Shown here one piece after another: positions 1-7,871 of a stretch of 64,000 bases of DNA. The DNA is from Pseudarthrobacter sp. SSS035. GTDB lineage: Bacteria > Actinomycetota > Actinomycetes > Actinomycetales > Micrococcaceae. The notes below the pieces were generated by a model. The model worked only from the letters and a program-made list of their open reading frames with translations. It was not told where the DNA came from and did not search any database. The stretch is from NCBI RefSeq assembly GCF_023273875.1, contig NZ_CP096882.1, positions 4,712,001 to 4,776,000 on the forward strand. The letters are read 5' to 3'. Position 1 is the first letter of the stretch, and every line of letters starts with the position of its first letter. A program made the position numbers and the translations under genes.

Positions 1-1
1 G

Positions 2-61
2 ACCTCTGTCCTGCCAGCCGCCTGGGCAGACTTCCAGCACCGCCAGAAGGGCACCAATTGA
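2..61 (+). CDS. C-terminal end of an upstream gene cut by the window edge
   Basis: The second frame is open from the window start and ends TSVLPAAWADFQHRQKGTN before a TGA at 59-61. That TGA overlaps the TTG that opens the next reading frame (TTGA), an arrangement typical of translationally coupled genes. Only 19 residues are visible, so the product cannot be named. The next gene is a reductase remnant, so it may be a sugar enzyme, but this is a guess from context. Confidence 0.3.
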   Translation, partial: TSVLPAAWADFQHRQKGTN

Positions 62-315
62 GTTTCGAAAACAATTCCGTTCCGAACCGCCTGGTCTACG
101 GCTCCATGGGCCTCGGAGGCGATTGGTCCCCCTCACCGTATGGCCCCGCTGAGATCGATGAGGCCGAGGCCGCCATAGACGCAGCACTGGAGATCGGCAT
201 CACGGTGTTCGATCACGCCGACATCTACCGGTCCGGCAATCGCATGATGCCGCGGCACCGTGACGAGGGTTGCTCCGAGATCAGACCTTCGGGACATCAT
301 CCGTCCCGGAAATGA
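58..315 (+). pseudogene. aldo/keto reductase, N-terminal fragment
   Basis: The frame opens with the first beta/alpha unit of an NADPH-dependent aldo/keto reductase: LVYGSMGLGG, then DAALEIGITVFDHADIY, which carries the Asp and Tyr of the family active site. After ADIYRSGN the sequence departs from the family (a KSE-type stretch is expected) and stops after 85 codons, against about 300 for an intact enzyme. The gene has lost most of its barrel through a deletion or frameshift. Its TTG start overlaps the stop of the preceding gene. It belongs to a different subgroup from the three YghZ-like reductases later in the window. Family assignment is good; the exact substrate cannot be inferred. Confidence 0.65.
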
Positions 316-387
316 AGCGCACCACACCCCGACTTGTGTGAATAGAGGCCCTGCGAAACCGCACGGTTCGAAGAAAGGCGCAGTGAC

Positions 388-2133
388 ATGAGTATCGAAC
401 AGTTTTCATCCGGTTCAGTCATCAGCACGGAGAAGGACTGGTTCAAGAGTGCGGTGGTGTATCAGGTCTACCCGCGCAGCTTTGCCGATTCGAACGGTGA
501 CGGCGTCGGTGATCTGCGCGGCATCATCAGCAAACTCGACTATCTCCACACCCTTGGCGTGGACGTGGTCTGGCTTTCTCCGGTTTATGCCTCCCCTCAG
601 GATGACAACGGCTACGACATCAGCAACTACCGCGACATCGACCCGATCTTCGGCTCCCTTCAGGACCTGGACAAACTGATTGAGGGCATGCACGCCCGCG
701 GCATGAAACTCGTCATGGACCTGGTAGTCAACCACACCTCGGATGAGCACCCCTGGTTCATCGAATCCCGCTCCAGCAAGGGCAACCCCAAACGCGACTG
801 GTACTGGTGGCGATCCCCACGCCACGGCGCCGAAGCCGGGACACCCGGATCGGAACCGAACAACTGGGGCTCGGCATTTTCCGGCCCGGCCTGGGAATAC
901 GACGAACCCACGGCCGAGTACTACATGCACCTGTTCTCGAAAAAGCAGCCGGACCTGAACTGGGAAAACCCACAGGTCCGCGCCGCGGTCTACGAGATGA
1001 TGAACTGGTGGCTGGACCGGGGCGTGGACGGCTTCCGGATGGACGTGATCAACTTCATCTCCAAGGACCCCGCCCTGCCCGACGGAGTCCGGGCCGAGGA
1101 CAAGCTCTACGGCGACGGCAGCCCCCATTACATCGGCGGTCCGCGGATGCACGAGTTCCTGCAGGAGATGCATCGGCAGGTCTTCGCCCACCGCAAGGGC
1201 CCGCTGCTCACTGTCGGCGAGATGCCGGGCGTGACCGTGGAGGACGCCGCCCTGTTCACAGACCCGGCGCGCCAGGAAGTGGACATGGTCTTCCAGTTCG
1301 AGCACATGACGCTGGATCTGGAAGAGGGCGACAAGTGGCAACCCAGGCCGCTGAAACTCAAAGATCTGAAGGCCTCGCTGGGGCGCTGGCAGGACGGCCT
1401 GGCCGAAAGGGGCTGGAACAGCCTTTTCTGGGGCAACCACGACTCGGCCCGCGCCGTCTCCCGCTTCGGCGACGACGGCGAATACCGCGAACTGTCCGCC
1501 AAGATGCTCGCCGGCGTCCTGCACCTGCACCGCGGGACCCCGTATGTGTACCAGGGCGAGGAACTGGGCATGACCAACATGAGCTTCGGCACGATCGGCG
1601 ACTACCGCGACATCGAAGTCCACAACCACCACCGCGAAGCCACCACCCATCTGGGCCGCACCGACGCCGATGTCCTCGCAGCCCTCGCACCATTGAACCG
1701 GGACAACGCCCGAACACCACTCCAATGGGACGCCACCCGCCACGCAGGCTTCACCACCGACTCGCCCTGGCTCGCGGTCAACCCCAACGCCAACCACATC
1801 AACGCCGCCGCCCAGGTCAACGACCCGGACTCCGTGTTCAACTTCTACCGGCGCGTGATCGAACTACGCCACCTGAACCGCGTGATCTCCCACGGGGATT
1901 TCACCATGCTCCTGCCCGAGGACGAACACATCTACGCATTCCGCCGCTCCCTGCCCGGGATCGAAATGCTCGTGCTCGGCAACTTCACCGCAAAGGAAAG
2001 GACCATAGACGTCGACGATGACTCCTGGGCCCAGGCCGAGCAGGTACTGGGCAACTACCCACCCGAGCCTTCGCTTCGGTTGCGCCCCTGGGAACTCAAA
2101 GTGTTCCGCCGCCGCACACTCCGGGTCAATTAA
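388..2133 (+). CDS. GH13 alpha-glucosidase (oligo-1,6-glucosidase type)
   Basis: A cytoplasmic glycoside hydrolase of 581 residues that should release glucose from the non-reducing end of alpha-glucosides such as isomaltose, maltose, sucrose or trehalulose. The N-terminus VVYQVYPRSFADSNGDGVGD is the classic GH13 opening. The catalytic triad is present: nucleophile Asp219 in DGFRMDV, acid/base Glu278 in VGEMPG, and Asp352 in WGNHDSAR. Length is normal for the oligo-1,6-glucosidase subfamilies. No signal peptide is visible, so imported sugars are hydrolysed inside the cell. Start is ATG 388 preceded by GAAAGGCG. Nine bases after its stop lies a truncated kinase-like gene, which suggests a former operon. 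A decayed fragment of a close paralogue lies at about 50.8-51.1 kb. The exact glucoside cannot be read from sequence. Confidence 0.93.
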   Translation: MSIEQFSSGSVISTEKDWFKSAVVYQVYPRSFADSNGDGVGDLRGIISKLDYLHTLGVDVVWLSPVYASPQDDNGYDISNYRDIDPIFGSLQDLDKLIEGMHARGMKLVMDLVVNHTSDEHPWFIESRSSKGNPKRDWYWWRSPRHGAEAGTPGSEPNNWGSAFSGPAWEYDEPTAEYYMHLFSKKQPDLNWENPQVRAAVYEMMNWWLDRGVDGFRMDVINFISKDPALPDGVRAEDKLYGDGSPHYIGGPRMHEFLQEMHRQVFAHRKGPLLTVGEMPGVTVEDAALFTDPARQEVDMVFQFEHMTLDLEEGDKWQPRPLKLKDLKASLGRWQDGLAERGWNSLFWGNHDSARAVSRFGDDGEYRELSAKMLAGVLHLHRGTPYVYQGEELGMTNMSFGTIGDYRDIEVHNHHREATTHLGRTDADVLAALAPLNRDNARTPLQWDATRHAGFTTDSPWLAVNPNANHINAAAQVNDPDSVFNFYRRVIELRHLNRVISHGDFTMLLPEDEHIYAFRRSLPGIEMLVLGNFTAKERTIDVDDDSWAQAEQVLGNYPPEPSLRLRPWELKVFRRRTLRVN

Positions 2134-2142
2134 GGGAGCCTC

Positions 2143-2877
2143 TTGTCCAGTCAGAAAATGCACGACGACGAAGTGCACACCGACGTGGAACTTGTCCGCA
2201 GCTTGGTCGCTACTCAGTTCCCGAACTGGGCGGGACTTTCCGTCGAACCAGTCGAGTCTTCCGGTACCGACAACGCCATATATCGGCTTGGCGACGACAT
2301 GACCGTGCGTCTCCCTCGGATCCACTGGGCCGTCGAGAACGTCGACCGCGAGTTCGAGTGGTTGCCGCGGCTTGCGTCGCATCTGCATGTTAAGGTTCCT
2401 GTCCCCCTCGCCAAGGGGCATCCCGGCGAGGGCTTCCCGTGGCCGTGGACGGTCTGCCGGTGGCTGGAAGGGGAGAACCCTGCAGTCGATGCGATAGCCG
2501 ACCCCGGATCGCTCGCATCCGACCTGGCCGGCTTCGTCTCCGCCATGCGTCGAATCGATCCGACCGACGGACCTCCGGCCGGACGTGGTGTGCCGTTGAA
2601 GACGAAAGACGCCGACGCACGCACAGCGATTGGGGTACTTCGAAACATCATCGACACAGACGCCGCCACTGCTGCGTGGGAAGCCGCCCTGCGGGCACCA
2701 TCCTGGACCGGGTCACCCGTGTGGATACACGGCGATCTGTCACCGGGGAACGTCTTGTGCGCGGATGGGCGGCTCAGCGCCGTCATCGACTTCGGAATAA
2801 TGGGCGTCGGCGACCCAGCCAGTACCATGACGCGCTTGGCTCCTGTGTCGAACCAGGCTTTGATGTCGAATTCCTGA
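2143..2877 (+). pseudogene. aminoglycoside phosphotransferase-family kinase, C-terminally truncated
   Basis: Protein-kinase-like fold of the APH family. The N-lobe has GTDNAIYRLGDDMTVRLPR, and the catalytic loop WIHGDLSPGNVLC and metal-binding IDFGIMGVGDPA are both visible near residues 195-225. The family continues for another 60 or more residues after GDPA, but here homology stops at about base 2820, where the sequence joins a thiamine-diphosphate enzyme fragment on the other strand. The frame then runs through foreign sequence to 2877. The gene starts with TTG 2143 after the ribosome site AAGGGAGCC, nine bases from the GH13 stop, so it was probably co-transcribed. Members act on small molecules, and resistance cannot be assumed. 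It is probably inactive because the C-lobe is incomplete. Confidence 0.75.
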
Positions 2878-3263
2878 AACGCCTCCCGGTCCCGATGGGC
2901 AAAAGGGATCAGTCCGACCAAGAGCACCATCGGGGTCGAGTCCTGCCATGCGGTGTGGAGGCCGACATGTGCGTTCGCGGCGCCCGGACCGCGGGTGACC
3001 ATGGCGACGCCGGGTAGCTGGTTCATTTTGCCGTCGGCCTCGGCCATGTACGTGGCGCCGCCTTCATGGCGGCAGACGATGGTTTCGATTGTGGAGGCGT
3101 GCAGTCCGTCCAGGACGGCGAGGAAACTTTCGCCGGGGACTACGTGGGCGCGTTTGACTCCGTGAGCAACGAGCGTGTCGACGATGACGTGCCCAGCTGA
3201 TCTAAGAGGGAGTGCCTGTTCAGAAGTGGCGACCTTGTTCGAGGAAGTGAAAGTTTCCGTCAT
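2822..3263 (-). pseudogene. thiamine-diphosphate enzyme (acetolactate synthase-like), N-terminal fragment
   Basis: The product begins with a short leader and then the TPP-binding N-domain: AGHVIVDTLVAHGVKRAHVVPGESFLAVLDGL, IETIVCRHEGGATYMAEADGK and VAMVTRGPGAANAHVGLHTAWQDSTPMVLLVG. The Glu of VPGES and the GPGAAN loop are family hallmarks. After GAKRVMVL (about residue 148 of the roughly 550 expected) the sequence becomes the antisense of the neighbouring kinase gene. The enzyme therefore has only its first quarter and lacks the cofactor-binding C-domain. A single deletion around base 2821 explains the loss of both convergent 3' ends. An open reading frame continues to 2214 on this strand, but that extension is a shadow of the kinase. 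Confidence 0.8.
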
Positions 3264-3839
3264 CTCACGACCGCCTGCATGCTTGAATCGTCCAAACCTG
3301 CGGATGCCTCGCAGCTGTGCTCGTGTGTGCTTCGGCAGCAGCTTGCTGTTGCCGGGTGGGTGGAGCCCGATACTTTCATTGATGTTCCTTTTCTGATATA
3401 GACCCGATTCAGTGATCCGTGGACGTCAGCTGCTGGTTTCCCAGGCGTTTAACTGGGTCGGGAGTCACCTCGTCTCCAATTCCCGACATGACTTTGGGGG
3501 AAGTTTCCAGGAACTGGAAAATGCTGCGGGCGGCAGGCAAGGCCGCCGTCCAAGGCACGTGCTGCCGATCCTCGCAGCAGTCGGCCGTAGCTTTGGAAGC
3601 AGGCCGGGACCGACCCCTTTTGTTGAGCGGGGTCGTCCTCCGCAGGGTGCTGATCTGCCGGGAAGTGCGCCGATCCACACTGGTGCTGGTGGCGGAGGGT
3701 GTCGTGACCGTCGGCCCTTCGGTGATGAGGTGCCCGTAAGCTGAAGTAAAGTCCGTTATGTTCGCATTGGCTGTGAACGCCCAGACGCACTTCGCTGCTA
3801 CCCTGCGGAGCTGGCATATGAAGAAGCCGTTTCTCGGTG
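3264..3839 (+). other. non-coding or unrecognised stretch
   Basis: About 575 bases between the TPP-enzyme fragment and the IS1182-type relic. Short open frames exist on both strands, but none has a recognisable family signature or a convincing ribosome site. The sequence is probably mixed debris from the events that truncated the neighbours. Confidence 0.4.
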
Positions 3840-4110
3840 GCTGTGTTCGCCCTCTTCGGTGGCCCCGAGCAGGGGCTTTCCGTGACCGCGGCGCGGGGAC
3901 GGAAGATCACCCGACGAGCACGAGACATTGCAGCGCGGACACCGTAAACGCGCCGCGGACCCCCAGTTCCAGGAGGACTACCGGGCCCACCGGACCATGG
4001 TCGAGCGGTCCAACGCCTGGCTGCACCTGCGAATCGCCGGCCGGAATTTGAGCAGGCTGCTCAACCTCGGGCTACGGGACAGCAACGGGACCTGGGCCCT
4101 GCCTGAACCG
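3840..4110 (+). pseudogene. IS1182-family transposase, C-terminal relic
   Basis: Read across a frameshift, this segment gives GLSVTAARGRKIT, then LQRGHRKRAADPQFQEDYRA, then RTMVERSNAWLH and LSRLLNLGL. This is the order and wording of the C-terminal part of IS1182-family transposases. The stretch normally found between MVERSIAWL and the NAWLH block has been deleted, so VERS is fused directly to NAWLH. No N-terminal half is present upstream. It is an inactive fossil immediately left of the next insertion element. Confidence 0.65.
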
Positions 4111-4394
4111 GCCGGCCAGCCACCACCCCACGCAGTAACCAGCCACCGCCCCGCGCAACATCCAGCAAGCCCTCACGGGGCCATCATCGCGCGGCCCCCA
4201 ACAGCCTTCCCGGACGTTGATTGGAAGCCAGCGAACAGCTCATCGCGGCCAGCATCCGCCACCCCACGAGCAAGCAGAGCCAGAGGGCACCGGCAAGACC
4301 CTACCAATTCAGCAGACTCCTAGATGAGTAATTCCTATTGCTTGGGGCGGTGGGGAGGCTTTTAAAGTCAGGCGGAGAGTGTTAAACCCGGTAT

Positions 4395-4514
4395 GTGAAC
4401 CCCGAACTAAACACTCTCCTGACCACACTCTATGTCCTTCTCACCGACCGTGTCCTGCCTGATCTTGGCGTGTCACGGGACCGGCGGCCGGGGCGCAAGC
4501 CCAGTTGTGTGTGA
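4395..4514 (+). pseudogene. IS982-like transposase, N-terminal part (5' of nested IS)
   Basis: From GTG 4395 the frame reads VNPELNTLLTTLYVLLTDRV and then RDRRPGRKP before a stop at 4512-4514. This is the usual N-terminus of actinobacterial IS982-type transposases (VN..L..LLTALYV...GR.P). The continuation expected next (LSDAELLCLAVAQ) is found 2.5 kb away at about 7055, beyond the IS21-type insertion. The gene is therefore split and this half is inactive on its own. Confidence 0.7.
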
Positions 4515-4762
4515 TCGACTATCTGTAGGCCGTTTCAGCCAGGAATTTGAGCCAAGTTGGTGGCTCGTTTCAGGCCAAAAGAGCGGTAAGAATCAGGCCA
4601 GTTTTTCCCGAAATCATGGTTTCGGGGGGCTTGCCTGGATAGAGATCACCGGGTGGCCGGTGCCCTTCCCAGAGTGTCAGGGACATGGGCCCGCCACCCC
4701 CAGATAGGTTCCTTACGGCGCTGCCATTGCGAAGCGTGTGCGCCGGAAGGGCTGGAAAGCAG

Positions 4763-6241
4763 ATGACGGTACCCATGTCCGTACAAGAAAATATCAGAAG
4801 ACTCGATTCCCAGGGAGTCCCGGGCCGCGAGATCGCCCGCAGGCTGGGCGTTAGCCGGTCCTCGGTGACCAAGTACGCCGATCAGGAGAACTACTCCCCG
4901 GAACCGCCGGCGCCGCTGGCCCGGCACGGGGCCTCGGTGCTCACCGGGTTCGAGCACATTATCGAAGCGTGGCTCGGCGAGGACCAGCGCCGGAACCGCA
5001 AGCAGCGGCCTACGGCCAAACGCGTCTTTGACCGGCTCGTGGATGAGCATGGTTTCACCGGCACGTATTCCCCGGTGCAGCGGTTCGTGAAGAAATGGAC
5101 GGCCCGCAACAGGATCGCTGATGAAGGTTTTACCGAGTTGGTGTGGCCCGCCGGGACCGCGCAGGTCGACTTCGGTCAGGCAGAGGCCATCATCGCCGGG
5201 ATCCGGCAGGTCCTGCACCTCCTGGTGGTGACCTTCCCGTTCTCGAACATGCGCTTCGTCCAGGCATACCGCGGCGAGACCGCCGAATGCGTCTGCCACG
5301 GTTTGCGGAAGGTCTTCGAGCACATCGGGGCCGCACCGAGGCACATGGTCTTTGACAACGCCACCGGAATCGGACGCCGGGTCGGCACCAAGGTCGTGGA
5401 GACGAAGCTGTTCGGCGCGTTCAAGCTTCACTACCGCTCCGAATCCCGCTACTGCACCCCGTACTCGGGTCATGAAAAGGGCAACGTGGAAAACGCGGTC
5501 GGGTTCCTGCGCCGTAACCTCATGGTTCCCGAACCCGCGGCCTCCAGCCTGCAGGCCTTGAACGAGGTGCTCATGGCCCGGTGCGATGCGCTGGCCACCA
5601 CCACGCATTACCGCAAAGGTTTGCCCTTGGGCGAGCTGTTCACCCACGACATCGCATCGTCCCTGGCGTTGCCCGGGGTCGGGTTCGACCCGGTGCGCTA
5701 CGAATCGCGCAAGGCCGATAAGACCGGGAACCTGCTCATTGACGGGAACACCTACGCCGCCGGGCCATCCTTCCATGGGCGGATGCTCACCGTGGGGCTG
5801 CGCCACGACGTGGTGCAGATCCTCGATGAGCACTCCGAGCCGATCCGGTCCTTTGACCGGGTGTTCGGCCGGCAGGCGACAACGATCTTCGACCCCGCGT
5901 CCCTGGTTCCGCTGCTGGTGACCAAGCCCGGCGCCTGGAGCCATTCCCCGTTGCGGGCCCTGGTCACCGACCCGGTCCGCGACTGGCTCGATGCCGCGGC
6001 GCCCACGGACCGTCGACGCCTGCTCAACGCTGTCGATGCCGCGACCGGGTCCGCCGGTTTCGACGTCGCGATGGCCGCCGCCGACACGCTGATCCGGCGC
6101 GGGGACACTCCGGACATGGCAGCCCTGGGGATGCTCGCCCGCCGACTGGCCCACGGCACCGAACCGGCCGCCGCCAACGTGGACTTAAGCGTCTATGACA
6201 CCTTCACCACCCTGAACACGAGCACCGGAGAAGTCGCATGA
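4763..6241 (+). CDS. istA: IS21-family transposase IstA
   Basis: DDE transposase that cuts and joins the element ends with its helper IstB. From ATG 4763 (preceded by GGAAAGCAG) the protein has 492 residues. The N-terminus carries a helix-turn-helix, REIARRLGVSRSSVTKYA. The integrase core has Asp136 in QVDFGQAE, Asp198 in VFDNATG and Glu243 in NVENAVGF, the expected DDE triad. A C-terminal Mu-type beta-barrel region follows. An in-frame ATG at 4685 would add 26 residues, but conservation begins near the chosen start. The stop overlaps the istB start as ATGA. It differs clearly from the IstA at 22.5 kb, so the two IS21 elements are not recent copies of each other. Confidence 0.92.
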   Translation: MTVPMSVQENIRRLDSQGVPGREIARRLGVSRSSVTKYADQENYSPEPPAPLARHGASVLTGFEHIIEAWLGEDQRRNRKQRPTAKRVFDRLVDEHGFTGTYSPVQRFVKKWTARNRIADEGFTELVWPAGTAQVDFGQAEAIIAGIRQVLHLLVVTFPFSNMRFVQAYRGETAECVCHGLRKVFEHIGAAPRHMVFDNATGIGRRVGTKVVETKLFGAFKLHYRSESRYCTPYSGHEKGNVENAVGFLRRNLMVPEPAASSLQALNEVLMARCDALATTTHYRKGLPLGELFTHDIASSLALPGVGFDPVRYESRKADKTGNLLIDGNTYAAGPSFHGRMLTVGLRHDVVQILDEHSEPIRSFDRVFGRQATTIFDPASLVPLLVTKPGAWSHSPLRALVTDPVRDWLDAAAPTDRRRLLNAVDAATGSAGFDVAMAAADTLIRRGDTPDMAALGMLARRLAHGTEPAAANVDLSVYDTFTTLNTSTGEVA

Positions 6242-6969
6242 ATCCGATCACCGTCCAAGACATCCTCGAAGCGGGCAAACATGCCTCACTGACCGGCAGC
6301 GTGTTGACCGAATGGGCCGAGAAAGGCACCCCGAAACAGCGCGAATACCTGCACGGGGTGCTGCTGGCCGAACACGAATCCCGGCAGGAATCACGCCGCC
6401 AGCGGTTGCTGAAATCCGCGAGGCTACCGGCCATGAAAACACTCACGGGATTCGACTACACCAGTGTCAGGTTCCCCGAGGACTACGGCCGCGAACCCCT
6501 CGAATCCCTGGAGTTCATCACCCGGGCCCAGGACCTGGTCCTCTACGGGGATGTCGGCACCGGCAAAACTCACATGGCCACCGCCCTGGTGGCAGCCGCC
6601 TGCCGACAAGGCATCCCAGCCCGCTTCTTCACCACCTCCGCCCTGGTCATGATGCTGCGCAGAGCCAAGGACGAGGACCGGCTGGACAAAAAGCTCGCAT
6701 CCCTGGCCAAAAACCAGCTGATCGCCATTGATGAACTGGGTTATTTGCCGATCGACACCGAAGGAGCCAGGCTCCTGTTCCAAGTCATCGCCGACGGCTA
6801 CGAAAAACGCAGCCTCATCATCACCACCAACCTCGAATTTTCCCGCTGGGGAACGGTGTTCGGGGACGACAACATGGCCGCGGCCGTCATCGACCGGCTG
6901 GTGCACCACGGACGGCTCCTGCAGTTCCGTGGTGAGTCCTACCGGGTCAAAAATGCCCTGATGAAATAA
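6238..6969 (+). CDS. istB: IS21-family helper ATPase IstB
   Basis: AAA+ ATPase of the DnaC/IstB type that assembles on target DNA and delivers it to IstA. The 243-residue protein has Walker A GDVGTGKT at residues 104-111 (Lys110) and Walker B LIAIDELGY at about 161-169. The sensor-like stretch IITTNLEFSRWGTVFGD and the family tail DRLVHHGRLLQFRGESYR follow. Length is normal. The ATGA overlap with istA implies translational coupling. No defects are visible. Confidence 0.93.
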   Translation: MNPITVQDILEAGKHASLTGSVLTEWAEKGTPKQREYLHGVLLAEHESRQESRRQRLLKSARLPAMKTLTGFDYTSVRFPEDYGREPLESLEFITRAQDLVLYGDVGTGKTHMATALVAAACRQGIPARFFTTSALVMMLRRAKDEDRLDKKLASLAKNQLIAIDELGYLPIDTEGARLLFQVIADGYEKRSLIITTNLEFSRWGTVFGDDNMAAAVIDRLVHHGRLLQFRGESYRVKNALMK

Positions 6970-7026
6970 CCAAATAGCTGAAATGGCCTGGAAACGTGCC
7001 GAGGTGGCCTGATTCTTAGCGCTGAA

Positions 7027-7851
7027 ATGGCCTACTTAAAGTTGACGAAACACACCAGTCTGTCGGATGCGGAGCTGCTCTGCCTGGCGGTGGCGCAGCA
7101 ACTGCTCGGATACTCCTCCGAAACCAGGTGGATCCGGTACGCCCGGACGCACCTGACCGGCATGTTCCCGTCCATCCCGCAACAGCCGGGCTACAACAAA
7201 CGGCTCCGGGCGGCCGGGACACTGATTTCGGCGACGATCACGGCCTTGGCCAAAGACACCCCGTCTTGGCATGACGTGCTCCGGCTGGTCGATTCCACCC
7301 CGCTGCCCTGCGGGATGTCACGGGAAACCGTCAAACGCAGCGATCTCGCCGGGCATGCCGGCTACGGCTACTGCGCTTCTCATTCCCGCTACTTCTGGGG
7401 CTTCCGCCTGTACCTGATCAGCACCCCTGAAGGAATGCCGGTCATCTGGGGCCTGGCGAACCCGAAAATCGGGGAACGCGAAGTCACCCAGGCCCTGCTG
7501 GAAAAGGACCATCATCTCGTCCGCGCCGGCCAGGTCATCCTGGGCGACAAAGGCTTCGCCGGCAAAGACTTCGAACGGTTCATCACCGAAGACCTCGGCG
7601 CCCACCTCATCAGGCCTGACCGCAAGGACGAGAAGCCACGCTTCGGCAAACTCGGCGGCATCCGGCAATGGATCGAGTCAGTCTTCGATACCCTCAAAGG
7701 CCAGCTCAGCCTCGAAGACCACGGCGGGCGCACCCTTGAAGGCGTCAAAGCCCGCGTCGCTGCCCGACTCTTGGCCCTCGCGGCCGGAATCTGGCACAAC
7801 TGGCGGATCGACGCGCCCCGCAAGCGCTCCCTGATCGCCTACGACCACTGA
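7027..7851 (+). pseudogene. IS982-like transposase, C-terminal part (3' of nested IS)
   Basis: The frame contains most of an IS982-type DDE transposase: SLSDAELLCLAVAQQLLG, then Asp89 in LRLVDSTPLP, Asp174 in LGDKGFAG and Glu217 in IESVFDTLKGQ, ending AAGIWHNW and SLIAYDH. The first 38 or so residues are missing and lie at 4395, left of the nested IS21. The apparent ATG at 7027 is contributed by the IS21 right inverted repeat, so a shortened protein with all three catalytic residues could still be made. Whether it is expressed or active cannot be told. The stop is followed four bases later by the outer right repeat. Confidence 0.8.
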
Positions 7852-7871
7852 ATCCAATAGGAATTAATCAT

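Larger units (their letters stand above)
4525..7035 (+). mobile_element. IS21-family insertion sequence (first copy), nested
   Basis: Two overlapping genes, istA and istB, are framed by inverted ends: GTAGGCCGTTTCAGC at 4525-4539 on the left, and GCTGAAATGGCCTAC at 7021-7035 on the right, which is its reverse complement with one mismatch. Further GAAATGGCCTG-like repeats lie inside the right end, as is usual for IS21-family termini. It sits inside the transposase gene of the IS982-like element. I could not find a convincing direct repeat at its borders, so the exact boundaries may be off by several bases. Both genes appear intact. Confidence 0.8.
4324..7871 (+). mobile_element. IS982-like element interrupted by a nested IS21-type element
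   Basis: The outer element is delimited by terminal inverted repeats: TAGATGAGTAATTCCTATTG at 4321-4340, and its reverse complement with one mismatch at 7855-7874. The tetranucleotide CTAG at 4320-4323 and again at 7872-7875 is a candidate target-site duplication, which puts the element at 4324-7871. Inside are the two halves of one IS982-type transposase gene, separated by the complete IS21-type unit at about 4525-7035. The right CTAG also supplies the stop codon of the neighbouring reductase gene. Family assignment rests on the transposase; the exact ends are inferred from the repeats. Confidence 0.8.

Noticed and set aside
415..1797. 460-codon minus-strand open frame opposite the GH13 gene
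   Set aside because: It is the antisense of a gene with all GH13 catalytic motifs; GC-rich codon bias keeps the opposite frame open. No family signature or ribosome site.
2143..2877. Aminoglycoside-resistance function for the kinase-family gene
   Set aside because: The APH fold covers many small-molecule kinases; the gene is truncated and lies next to a sugar hydrolase.
4646..6154. 502-codon minus-strand frame opposite istA
   Set aside because: Antisense of a clear DDE transposase; composition rich in Gly, Val and His typical of a shadow frame.
4515..7045. A target-site duplication for the nested IS21
   Set aside because: No convincing direct repeat could be found at the borders; the left flank GACTATC and right flank TTAAAGTTGAC do not match well enough.
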